Shown here: positions 7,140-15,129 of the stretch, in pieces | Numbering within the stretch: position 1 is the stretch's first letter | Layout of the letters: each line of letters starts with the position of its first letter | Source: RGIG4097 sp964637515 | GTDB taxonomy: Bacteria > Bacillota > Clostridia > Christensenellales > CAG-917 | DNA: 47,274 nucleotides | Direction: 5' to 3' | NCBI GenBank assembly: GCA_964637515.1 | Contig: CAZWUI010000011.1 | Span: 1 to 47,274 of the forward strand | Translations under genes and position numbers: made by a program | The notes under the pieces: model-generated | Databases searched by the model: none | What the model saw: only the letters and a program-made list of their open reading frames with translations | Told to the model about the DNA's origin: nothing

Positions 7140-7517
7140 ATAGGGTTACCTCGTACAGTAGGGATTTGATGCTTGAGCTGACTGCTGGCGACAACGGCCA
7201 TGAAACGGGGCCAGCATCGGAGCCCCGCCATGCAAGAAGCGTCCGGCCGGTCGCATCGAGGTAAATATTTACCCTTTCGGGAAGGTTTCGCGCTCCTTCT
7301 GCACGGACTCGGTTTTCGCCCTTTCGGGTTACTCGGTCTGATCTGTGTGCAGGATCCGAAGGCCACGCCATTCGAGTTGGTCGCGTTGTTGTTGTTGGCG
7401 TTGCCGTTGTTGTTCACATTCGCGAAGTTCGTCGAGCTGGACGCGATTGGCGAACGGAGCCACCAGTTCGTCGCGGTGGCAGTGGTCAAAATATATAGCA
7501 CGAAACCTATGGCTGCC
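7140..7517 (-). ncRNA. DGR template RNA region (TR plus downstream spacer)
   Basis: The 378 bases between avd and the RT gene contain the TR and about 215 bases of spacer 3' of it on the transcribed strand. The spacer holds two CCCGAAAGGG elements (3-bp stems with GAAA loops; plus-strand CCCTTTCGGG near 7272-7281 and 7320-7329), a GGTAAATATTTACC palindrome, and a segment at 7294-7304 that can pair with the TR 3' flank at 7347-7354. In studied DGRs this spacer RNA is bound by RT and Avd and primes cDNA synthesis; that role here is by analogy. The open frame across TR is Asn-rich and lacks a ribosome binding site. Confidence 0.75.
7356..7476 (-). repeat. DGR template repeat (TR)
   Basis: This 121-base segment is the donor. 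On the coding strand it contains 32 adenines, mostly as AAC/AAT codons (13 Asn codons if read in the target frame, e.g. NNN-G-N-A-NNNN), the arrangement that maximises amino-acid change by adenine mutagenesis. It aligns without gaps to VR1 (7993-8113) and, over its first 114 bases on the plus strand, to VR2 (38504-38617). Every mismatch is at an adenine of this copy. The flanking bases at the IMH end differ between TR (GGATCCT) and both VRs (GGCTTCT), the feature expected to set the direction of transfer. Confidence 0.96.
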
Positions 7518-7925
7518 TTATTCCGGCAGGTTCTTGTACCTCTGTTTGTCCGACTTCATGAGAGACTTCAGAAGGCCGAGTTCCTGCTGGATCAGGCGCA
7601 TCCACTCGACGATGACGTTCTCCTCGACGGGGAACATCTCGTAAGCGGTTGTTATTTGTGATATGAGGCTTTGCAGTTCCGCGTATGCTTCGATGAAGCA
7701 GTCACGCCGGAGCTGCGCCTCGTGCTGGTTCGACGGGAAGATGCTGTTGCCCTTCTTCACCAGAGCGCAGGCGCGAGTCGCCGCTTCGGTCAGGTATTGC
7801 GTAAACAATATCCGGTACCGCTTCGGGAACTTCACGCACTGCCGCAGGGTGAAGATCTGGATCTGCAACGCTGTCTCGAGGAACTGAGCACTCGAGGGGC
7901 CTCTTTTGCTTTTGATTACTGACAT
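7518..7925 (-). CDS. avd: Avd, DGR accessory variability determinant
   Basis: A 135-residue, helical, basic protein that fits the Avd/four-helix-bundle family (related to proteins in 23S rRNA intervening sequences): ALQIQIFTLRQCVKFPKRYR near the N-terminus and alternating long helices after it. In studied DGRs Avd forms a pentamer that binds the RT and the TR RNA and is essential for retrohoming. It lies between VR1 and TR, as in classic DGRs. Its ATG (7925) and AAAGGA site come directly after the hairpin that follows VR1, so the same hairpin may also influence its translation. Confidence 0.88.
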   Translation of the reverse strand: MSVIKSKRGPSSAQFLETALQIQIFTLRQCVKFPKRYRILFTQYLTEAATRACALVKKGNSIFPSNQHEAQLRRDCFIEAYAELQSLISQITTAYEMFPVEENVIVEWMRLIQQELGLLKSLMKSDKQRYKNLPE

Positions 7926-7939
7926 GTCGCAGTCCTTTC

Positions 7940-7962
7940 TCGCGCCACACGAGGCGGCGCGA
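7940..7962 (-). other. Hairpin downstream of VR1
   Basis: On the coding strand TCGCGCCGC pairs with GTGGCGCGA (9 bp with one G-T), closing the 5-base loop CTCGT. It begins 17 nt after the stop codon of the VR1 gene. A hairpin or cruciform at this place is known to promote retrohoming in the Bordetella phage DGR. The hairpin after VR2 has the same loop pattern and distance. Confidence 0.8.
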
Positions 7963-7979
7963 TTATGCCGATATAGTGA

Positions 7980-10900
7980 TTAAATGCAGAAGCCGAAGGC
8001 CACGCCATACGAGACGGTCGCGCCGTTGCCGTAGGCGCCGCCGCCGGTGTACACACCCGCGAAGTACGTCGAGCTGGACGCGACCGGCGAACGGAGCCAC
8101 CAGTACGCCGCGGTGCCTGTCCCGTTGTACGGCTTCTTGATGCGCGAGGCGTTATCTGTGAAGATCGGGAACTGAACACTCTCGGCGCCTTCCGCCACTT
8201 CGTTGCAGTACGGCACGTCGGACTTGTTAAAACCGACCTCAGCCTGCGAGAAGAGGAACAGCTTGTCGATCGAGGTGACGATTGAGGCCGAAGTGTTGCC
8301 GGCAGACGAGAGCACCTGCACCGACTTGATGACATTTCTCCACACGGTCGGCAGATTATAAAGCATCGTCTCATTCAGCCACTTGCGCATGGTCGTCTCC
8401 GGCCAGCCGCCGACGTTCGTGTTTGATGATGTATTCATCTGCCTGTTAGCGTTGAGGATGCCGACCATACCGAACACGCAGTTCGCGAACTCGCTGCCAT
8501 CTTCCTTTAGGAAGTGGTCGAAGCCGTAAACTTGGAACTCGATGGTCTCGTCCAAAACAGTCGAAGCCTCGATCGGCGTGATTTTGATCCTATCGCCTAC
8601 GGACATATATGTGCTCGCCAGACCGGCGGCGCATATCGCGTAGATCTCGCCGATGGTGTAGGCTGAGCTGTCGGCAGGGTTGTCGCTGTATAGATAGTCG
8701 AACTGATCCATGTCTGCCACGCCCGCAGGAAGCGCAGGAGCCTCGAACACTGCATTGACGACCATGTCAGAGGTGACGTTCTTCGTGGAAGCGTCCCATC
8801 CCGTCCAGAGGTAGCCGGACTTCTCAAGATCCGCGCCGGTATAGTCTACGCCGCCGTAGCACTCGACAACAGAGGTCTGCACGACCTTGCTGCCGTTCAT
8901 AAAAGTCACGGTGTATGTGCGGACTGTTTCAGAGAATACGGCGGTCACGGTTGTGTCTTGCAGGATGTTGCTGAATGATCCAGACCAGCCTTTGAATGTG
9001 TAAACTGTGTCGACGGTGCTTGCCTTGGTAGGGTTGACTGCTGGAGCCTCGGCGCTGCTGCCGTGCTCGACGATCTGCTCGTTCCAGACGGTTCCATCCT
9101 CCAGCACGAAGCGAACAGCGTGCTCCTCGAGTATCTCGCCGAACGTGATCGTCAGTCCCGGGAAGGCTGCCGCCATATTTGACAGGCGTGTCTCGGAAAT
9201 ATAATCAACATGTGCGGCACCAGTCAGAACTGCGTGCTCGGTGTTGTAGCCGTCATCATCCACGCCTCCGATTTTGGAGATCCTGACAAGCGCCGAAGAG
9301 TCGCTCATAGTCCAGTCGACCTTGATCAAGCGAACGCGCACGAGGTTGTCGGAAATCTCCACCAGCTGCAAGCTATTGACCGCCGGGCTCTCCTCGATGA
9401 CGAGGGTGCTGAGGTTGTCGTAGCTCTCGAGCGTCAGCGACTCGACGTAGTTCAGAGACTTCGCCGTCAAGCTGACGATCGCGTTCAGCTCTGCCGTCCT
9501 CAGACGGGCGCCGGGTGCGAAGGTGACGCCAGTGACTCCGGATCCTTTGGTGTAGAGCTCCTTCAGCATGATATTGTTCGAGAGGCTGAGGGCCTGCACC
9601 AGCGCCGGGCAGTTCTCGACGTTCATGTACTCGAGGGCCTCACAGTTCTCCACGCTCACTTCGGTGAGGTTGGTGTTGGAGTAGCCGGAGACGCTGCTGC
9701 CGATGCTCGCACGCTTCAGGCGTGTGAACGGTGCGAGGTCAACATAGCCGGGATAGAGGCAAGCCAGATCTCCGAGGTCTTGGATGAACGGGGCGTTGTA
9801 GGGGTAGATCTCGGTGTCGTTCATGGAAGGAACGCCGAGGTCAATCTCAACAGGGATGCCTGCGTATGCTCTGACCTTGGAGGTGATGCTGCCGGCCTTC
9901 ACGACGACGAACATGTCGCAGTACGGCGTGATCGTGATCTTGCTGGCCGGGGTGATGCCTCCCCACGCGGTCGGTGTGTAGCCGCGGATCGTGCCGGTGT
10001 TGCTCGTGCAATAGTTTCCGGTGAAGTAGGAGCTCATGAACTGGCGCTGGAACTTCAGGAACTGAGCACGCTGGAGCCTCTTCTTGCCGTTCAGCATGGG
10101 GAGGTACGCACTGCTGCCCTTGTAGATCAGCGGGTTGATGTACTTCTGCTTTGAGTCCTCCGCCCAGATAGCCGGGCAGATCATACTCTGGTAGCTGTCG
10201 CAAAGTGCCGCGAAGGCATCGAAGTCCCAGCATCCCTCGTTCTCGAGTTCGATGAACATGTCGCGCATCTCGTCCCAGAATACCGCGTCAATCAGCTTGA
10301 AGATGACCGAGTCGGCCGCGTTGAATACGTTCTTGGTGCCGATGGTGTCTGTGTCGAGGTAGCCGTAGCGAAGCGTCAGGCCGCCCTCGTTGTCGTTACC
10401 CATGGCCGTGTCGTGGTCGTAGCTGAAGCAGAGGTGCCACTTGCCGAGCTTCTTCGAGTAGCCCCAGAAGGTGTTCTTTGCGCGGTTGTCCGGCAGACAG
10501 AACACGAGGGTGAAGAGCTTGTGGTAGATCACGGAGTCCATGACGAAGTAGTTGCCTGCCTCGGCCTTAAATTTGGCTTTTCTGTACGCGGTCGTGTCGA
10601 GGTTATAGGTGACGCCATCGTATTCCACAGCAGTGCTCAGCGCCTTGCTGGTGGCCTTGTCAGGATCGCACGCCACGACGAAGTCCAGAACTTGCTGCCA
10701 CAGCGCCACGGCCTCGGCCTGCGTTACAGTGTCGGAGAGGTGTCGGAACTCGTAGTTCATCTTGCCGTCCCATGTTTCGGTGTTGAGGTCTGCACTCTTG
10801 AAGCGGCAGGTGTCTCCGGTGTTGTTTGCGACTTCGATGACGATGACATCGTCCTCGTCGTCCTGAGCGAACACATCGAGGTTCTTCTTCGAGTTATTCA

Positions 10901-13427
10901 GGTTGCCGATGCCGTAGAGGATCGTCTCGTCGGGTTGTACTGTCACGGATCCGGCAAGCACGGGCTCAGTGCCGGTGTTGTGATAAAAGAGCATCGCCAT
11001 GTGTCCCTCGACGCAGTCGCGGACGCGAGGATCGGCGACGCGGGCCGCTCTCTTGTATCTCTGGAAGCGGTGGTACCACTCGCTCATGAGGATGTTGTTG
11101 ATGTGCTCGGAGCTGGCCGTGTTGACCTTGAAGTTGAAGTAGCTCACCGGGATGCTGTTGTCCGTCATGGCGTAGGCGTCGATGACGGTGCCGTCCTCCA
11201 GAGTGAAGCCTTCCTTTGCCTCGAAGTCGTGGTTCAGAGCCGCGAGAACATAGGCCGCCGAGCTGGTGCCCTGCACCTTGTCGACTGCGTTGTAGGCCGT
11301 CCACGAGTGCTCAGGGCCGCCGGCGATGTATTTGTGGGTCAGGTAGCCGGTGATCTTGTTCTCTTTAGACGTCGAGATGCCGGGGCCGTGCCACGTCATG
11401 ACGTGGGCATCCGGACAGATCTCTGCACAGCGTTCCGGGTCAATGTTGCCGGCGCTGTCGTAGATCAGGCTCTCGTCGTAGCGTTTGGAGATCTCTGCAC
11501 CGTCTTTTCCGTCTGCGGCATAGTTAGCCTTGATCTCGGTGTCAGACAAGTCCGAAGCGTAGCAGCGGATCAGGTAGATCCAGACGTTGCAGTCGTCAGA
11601 TCCGATCGTGATGCCGACCGGTGCCGCCTGCGTGAAGTTGTCAGCCTCCGCGTATGTAACAGCCTTCGCGTGGGATCCATCTTCCCAGAACGTCATGACA
11701 CGGTTTGCAGTGTCGGGCTCGATATTGATGTCGAGCTCGGTGCGCATGCCTTCGCAGGTCTGCATATCGAGGACACTCTGCTCACTGTTGACGCTCACAG
11801 CATTCGCCTTCAGCTGCATGCCGATGCCGCCGCTGAAGCAGCTCACAGCTATGGCGTCGAAGTCGGAGCAGTTCTCGACCTTGTAGATCACTTTGACCTC
11901 TTTGCCGGTTTTTCTTGTGTCATCTCCGAACATGTTGAAGTTCAGAACTGCGCGGTCGCCTTTCATAACAAGAAGGCCGCGAGATCCGTCGCTGTCGGTT
12001 TTTAGGCCGCCGTTGACTGTGTCGAACTTCTCGGACAGCTGGATCGTGACTCCGTCATGTTCCCAGCCGCTCAGGGACGCAATGGTCGCAGGCTCGAACT
12101 TGAGCTTCAGACCTTCGGTCACTTCTTCAGCAGGAGACTCGAGCTCTGTGACTGTGAGGGTGTGGCTCCACCTCTCGTCACCGCAGACGATCTCGAGAGT
12201 GAGTTGGCCGGCCGCGGTCGGTCGGTAGCTCCATGTGTGAGCACTCTGGTCGATCGTGTCGGTGTCGTAGGTCTCACCGTTGACGATGTACTCGACCTCT
12301 GCGGGGTTGTTCACCGGGTCGATGACGCGGTGGACGATGTTGATGTTGGTGAACTGCATCGCAGTCTCAGCCGTGAAGCTGCTGGCGATGACCGCCTGCG
12401 TGCTTTCTTCGTCGATCTGAGCGATCGCGGCGGTGAGCACGTCGCTGATCAGCGTGGTGCCTTCGATGTCGAGGGTGCAGTACGCCTCGATCAGATGGCT
12501 GCCGTGTACCAGCCCCGCGATGCTCTTGGTGAGCCTTCGGCCGGACGTTGTCACGATGTCCTCAGAGTAGACGACGCCGTCCACTTTGACGATGACAGTC
12601 TTGGAACCGGTGCCGGTTGGTGTCAGGTTCACGGTCAGGGCTCCGCTGTTCTTCATGGTCTCCTCGAGGTTCCATGACAGTGTCAGAGACTCGCGCGTGA
12701 TGTTGCAGGTACGGGTCGCGGTTGCGCCGTAGCTGTCAGTCAGGACGAGCTTGACTGTGTTGGCGCCGGTGCTCAGATATTCAAACACATCGATCGTGTT
12801 CGGGCCCTGCGGGATCGTGAGGCTGCGCTTCAGTGTGCCGTTGACGTAGATCTTCAGCGTGCCGTTGCCGGTCACGACTTCGGACTCAGCGTCGAACGAA
12901 TAGAAGTTGAAGGTCAGGGGCGCCGTGCCGGCCGTCTCTGCGACGGAGAAGCTGGTGGCCGAAGTCATCGCAAAGGTGAGCTTCGAGCCAGTTGATGCGC
13001 CGCCACCTCCACCGCTTCCCACGAAGAAGGGATCGAAGCCGTCGATGTCGAGCCCTTCCTGAGTCAAGTGTAGGTACCCGTTGTCGTCAACATATCCGCC
13101 ATCGAAGGCGAGGCCGCCGCTGGCTGCCACGGGAATGACTTCCTCGGTGCCGTCCCAGAAGGTGATGCGGATGCCTTCGAGAGCCTGTTCCACATTCTTG
13201 ACCATGTCCGGGTACATTTCCGTCAGCTTGTTCATGCTGAGGAAGTTGTCGCCGAGTCTGAGGATTTGGGAGATCGCCTCGGCCAGCACCGCGATCGGAA
13301 CGCGGCGAGCTGACTCGATCGGATCCTCTGCTCCTTCAGGCGTTTCGGGTTGAGTGGCGACCACATGGGCCGCTGCGAGTTTTACATCTTCGGCCGTTTG
13401 CAATTCTGTGATTTTTTTCAGTGCCAT
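7980..13427 (-). CDS. Giant DGR-diversified tail adhesin (target 1)
   Basis: An 1815-residue modular protein, the probable receptor-binding protein. The first 130 residues precede a glycine hinge (VGSGGGGGAS). Beta-sandwich/Ig-like repeats follow to about 440, then a LamG-like jelly roll (about 440-640). The central domain carries CFSYDHDTAMGNDNEGG (about residue 1006), reminiscent of CotH-like proteins. A short leucine-rich segment (about 1220-1410) and two InlB-type repeats (about 1435-1570) come next. The C-terminal domain (about 1605-1815) is DUF6273/C-type-lectin-like and ends in the VR (residues about 1772-1812: YWWLRSPVASSS, then variable positions). GGAGG precedes ATG 13427. Lectin and Ig assignments are pattern-based. 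It follows the tail fibre gene and is directly upstream of avd. Confidence 0.9.
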   Translation of the reverse strand: MALKKITELQTAEDVKLAAAHVVATQPETPEGAEDPIESARRVPIAVLAEAISQILRLGDNFLSMNKLTEMYPDMVKNVEQALEGIRITFWDGTEEVIPVAASGGLAFDGGYVDDNGYLHLTQEGLDIDGFDPFFVGSGGGGGASTGSKLTFAMTSATSFSVAETAGTAPLTFNFYSFDAESEVVTGNGTLKIYVNGTLKRSLTIPQGPNTIDVFEYLSTGANTVKLVLTDSYGATATRTCNITRESLTLSWNLEETMKNSGALTVNLTPTGTGSKTVIVKVDGVVYSEDIVTTSGRRLTKSIAGLVHGSHLIEAYCTLDIEGTTLISDVLTAAIAQIDEESTQAVIASSFTAETAMQFTNINIVHRVIDPVNNPAEVEYIVNGETYDTDTIDQSAHTWSYRPTAAGQLTLEIVCGDERWSHTLTVTELESPAEEVTEGLKLKFEPATIASLSGWEHDGVTIQLSEKFDTVNGGLKTDSDGSRGLLVMKGDRAVLNFNMFGDDTRKTGKEVKVIYKVENCSDFDAIAVSCFSGGIGMQLKANAVSVNSEQSVLDMQTCEGMRTELDINIEPDTANRVMTFWEDGSHAKAVTYAEADNFTQAAPVGITIGSDDCNVWIYLIRCYASDLSDTEIKANYAADGKDGAEISKRYDESLIYDSAGNIDPERCAEICPDAHVMTWHGPGISTSKENKITGYLTHKYIAGGPEHSWTAYNAVDKVQGTSSAAYVLAALNHDFEAKEGFTLEDGTVIDAYAMTDNSIPVSYFNFKVNTASSEHINNILMSEWYHRFQRYKRAARVADPRVRDCVEGHMAMLFYHNTGTEPVLAGSVTVQPDETILYGIGNLNNSKKNLDVFAQDDEDDVIVIEVANNTGDTCRFKSADLNTETWDGKMNYEFRHLSDTVTQAEAVALWQQVLDFVVACDPDKATSKALSTAVEYDGVTYNLDTTAYRKAKFKAEAGNYFVMDSVIYHKLFTLVFCLPDNRAKNTFWGYSKKLGKWHLCFSYDHDTAMGNDNEGGLTLRYGYLDTDTIGTKNVFNAADSVIFKLIDAVFWDEMRDMFIELENEGCWDFDAFAALCDSYQSMICPAIWAEDSKQKYINPLIYKGSSAYLPMLNGKKRLQRAQFLKFQRQFMSSYFTGNYCTSNTGTIRGYTPTAWGGITPASKITITPYCDMFVVVKAGSITSKVRAYAGIPVEIDLGVPSMNDTEIYPYNAPFIQDLGDLACLYPGYVDLAPFTRLKRASIGSSVSGYSNTNLTEVSVENCEALEYMNVENCPALVQALSLSNNIMLKELYTKGSGVTGVTFAPGARLRTAELNAIVSLTAKSLNYVESLTLESYDNLSTLVIEESPAVNSLQLVEISDNLVRVRLIKVDWTMSDSSALVRISKIGGVDDDGYNTEHAVLTGAAHVDYISETRLSNMAAAFPGLTITFGEILEEHAVRFVLEDGTVWNEQIVEHGSSAEAPAVNPTKASTVDTVYTFKGWSGSFSNILQDTTVTAVFSETVRTYTVTFMNGSKVVQTSVVECYGGVDYTGADLEKSGYLWTGWDASTKNVTSDMVVNAVFEAPALPAGVADMDQFDYLYSDNPADSSAYTIGEIYAICAAGLASTYMSVGDRIKITPIEASTVLDETIEFQVYGFDHFLKEDGSEFANCVFGMVGILNANRQMNTSSNTNVGGWPETTMRKWLNETMLYNLPTVWRNVIKSVQVLSSAGNTSASIVTSIDKLFLFSQAEVGFNKSDVPYCNEVAEGAESVQFPIFTDNASRIKKPYNGTGTAAYWWLRSPVASSSTYFAGVYTGGGAYGNGATVSYGVAFGFCI
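7993..8113 (-). repeat. Variable repeat 1 (VR1)
   Basis: Aligned gaplessly to TR (offset 637) it differs at 21 positions, all of which are adenines on the TR coding strand (32 adenines available); the other 89 positions are identical. It encodes the last 41 residues but three of the giant adhesin, with changed residues spread over the lectin-fold binding face. The invariant scaffold WWLRSP-ASSS and GVAFG is kept. Confidence 0.96.
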
Positions 13428-13439
13428 GTGATAACCTCC

Positions 13440-14465
13440 TTACAAGATCGCGAGGTAGGCATACGTCCACCCGCTCGCGTTCTGCTGAAAATACATATTT
13501 GTTGCGTTGTACCATGAGACTGTCGTGCCCCATGTCAGATGCAGCTGGCTCTCTGAGTTGCTGACGTCGTCAGAGAGACCGCCGGCTCGCAGTATTGTGA
13601 CACCGCGCAGAGCTACGAAGCCGCCATAGTCTGCGTGGCTTGAGTTAGAGACCGGCATGACGATCAGCAGTTTCGGCTGCGCCGTGAAGGTGAGCGCATT
13701 CTTGTTGCCGCCGCCGTACTTGCCGGAGCCTGAGTAGGTTCCTGTCACGATCTTGCCGGCTCCGAGGAGTTCAGCTGTGATGCCGTGCGGGTTCTTAGTG
13801 CTCAGGTGGGTGATCAGGGCGTTGATCGCAGTCTTAACTTTGCCGAGGATCACGGAGAGCGTCTCGCCGCTGATTATTGTCGCCAGCTTCGAGCTCGTTG
13901 CGAAGGTCGGCGTCTGGTTATTGGTGGTCACGTTCGGCACGTTGCCGAGACCGACCTGCTCTGCCGTTACTTCGTGGGGGTTGTTCTTCGCCGTAGCATG
14001 ACCTGCGAGCTCTTCTTTTGTTGCATAGCCAGCGAACTCTCCGATCACCGCCTCAATGTTTTCAGCATCTCCCACAGCTACGAGCACCCTCATGGTGATG
14101 CGCTCGAAGGAATTGGAGCTGTCGGCTGGGATGTATGCAGGGAACTCTCCGGCGTTTGCGTATGCGTAGAGGATCTCACCGATGTCGGGATCCTCTGCAA
14201 AGACGCCCAGCTCCTTCGCATAGATGCCGGCGTTCAGTATGCTGTTGTCAAAGCTGCCCTCGAGTTTTACGACGCCGTCGCCTTTTTCGATGCTTGTGAT
14301 CTGCATGTCGACGACGCTGCTCACGAGGTCGGTCAAGTCAGAGACTTCCCCGGGATCGTCGCCGGTGCCGATCGCCAGCTTCGTGAATGTCAGAGTCTCA
14401 CCGGAGAGCGCCTTGACGATCAGGGCGCGGCCGGCGTCTGTTAGTGATAATTTAGGGAAAAACAT
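13440..14465 (-). CDS. Phage tail-collar fibre protein
   Basis: A 341-residue tail fibre. The N-terminus MFFPKLSLTDAGRALIVKAL followed by FTKLAIGTGD matches the tail-collar fibre / DUF3751 module that attaches P2-like fibres to the baseplate. Residues about 160-185 and 215-225 contain the NPHEVTAEQVGLGNVPN and KNPHGITAELLGAG fibre repeats. The C-terminal 100 residues are beta-rich and aromatic, a likely tip. It follows gpI in the gene order, as in P2 (I then H). AAGGAG lies ahead of ATG 14465. The giant DGR target is encoded 12 bases downstream and may attach to this fibre. Confidence 0.85.
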   Translation of the reverse strand: MFFPKLSLTDAGRALIVKALSGETLTFTKLAIGTGDDPGEVSDLTDLVSSVVDMQITSIEKGDGVVKLEGSFDNSILNAGIYAKELGVFAEDPDIGEILYAYANAGEFPAYIPADSSNSFERITMRVLVAVGDAENIEAVIGEFAGYATKEELAGHATAKNNPHEVTAEQVGLGNVPNVTTNNQTPTFATSSKLATIISGETLSVILGKVKTAINALITHLSTKNPHGITAELLGAGKIVTGTYSGSGKYGGGNKNALTFTAQPKLLIVMPVSNSSHADYGGFVALRGVTILRAGGLSDDVSNSESQLHLTWGTTVSWYNATNMYFQQNASGWTYAYLAIL

Positions 14466-14481
14466 GTGCCTTCTCCTTTCG

Positions 14482-15126
14482 TCATTCTGTCAGAATGTTG
14501 CCGAGCTCGTCGGTGAGGGAGTCACCGAGCTCGTCGGCCAGCCATTCAAATGCGACGAAGTCGTCCTTGCTCATGGCCGTCTCGTATTCCTTGACGACCA
14601 CAGTGGAGAAGCCGACAAACAGTTCCAGCGCCTCGTCGGTCGTCATCTCGATCTCGTCGAGGTGGGCGCTGGCGCGTTTGACGTAGTTGATGGCCTTCAG
14701 GATCTTGCTGAAGTCGAAGCCTCTGTTTGCTTCGATTTTCGCCCGGAAGTGGCCGGGCTCTCCGTCGTACTCGAACCACTCAGAGATCACGGGCTCGACG
14801 CCATAAACGGCGCTGACCGCCTCGGTGACGGCCCACTTCGTTCCCGCTTTCTCCTTCAGAAGCGTGGCTGCCTTGATGGTGGCCCGCTTGTTCTCGATGT
14901 CGACCGTGGAGTCATACCACTCGAGCGACATCTCCCACGCCATCTCGTCGAGTTCGGCGCTGGTCATATTGTCGATCTGATCCCACTCTCTGAGGCGTTG
15001 GATCTCCCCGCCGGGGGCACGGATCAGAGCGTTCACCGCTTTGGCGAACGCCTGAACCGCTTCGTCGTCTCGCATAAACACCGGGAGCAGCTGAAGGATG
15101 TCGGCGTTTGATAACCTCATTCCCAT
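14482..15126 (-). CDS. Tail protein I (P2 gpI-like)
   Basis: A 214-residue protein matching the P2 gpI family pattern: LSNADILQLLPVFMRDDEAV at the start, then ELDEMAWEMSLEWYD and the conserved KRATIKAATLLKEKAGT followed by a VTEAVSAVYG segment. gpI is a baseplate component that joins the fibre to gpJ. It lies between baseplate gpJ and the fibre gene, the canonical position. GGAGG is 8 nt from ATG 15126. Confidence 0.88.
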   Translation of the reverse strand: MGMRLSNADILQLLPVFMRDDEAVQAFAKAVNALIRAPGGEIQRLREWDQIDNMTSAELDEMAWEMSLEWYDSTVDIENKRATIKAATLLKEKAGTKWAVTEAVSAVYGVEPVISEWFEYDGEPGHFRAKIEANRGFDFSKILKAINYVKRASAHLDEIEMTTDEALELFVGFSTVVVKEYETAMSKDDFVAFEWLADELGDSLTDELGNILTE

Positions 15127-15129
15127 GGC

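Noticed and set aside
7136..7501. A 121-codon open frame on the minus strand across the template repeat
   Set aside because: It is the TR read in the target frame (Asn-rich, WWLRSP scaffold), has no ribosome binding site and continues into noncoding spacer. It is a DNA/RNA template, not a protein gene.
9210..12005. Long plus-strand frames opposite the giant adhesin (9210-10154, 10413-12005)
   Set aside because: Rich in Val, Asp, Arg and His as expected for the complement of GC-rich coding DNA; no starts with ribosome binding sites and no recognisable motif.
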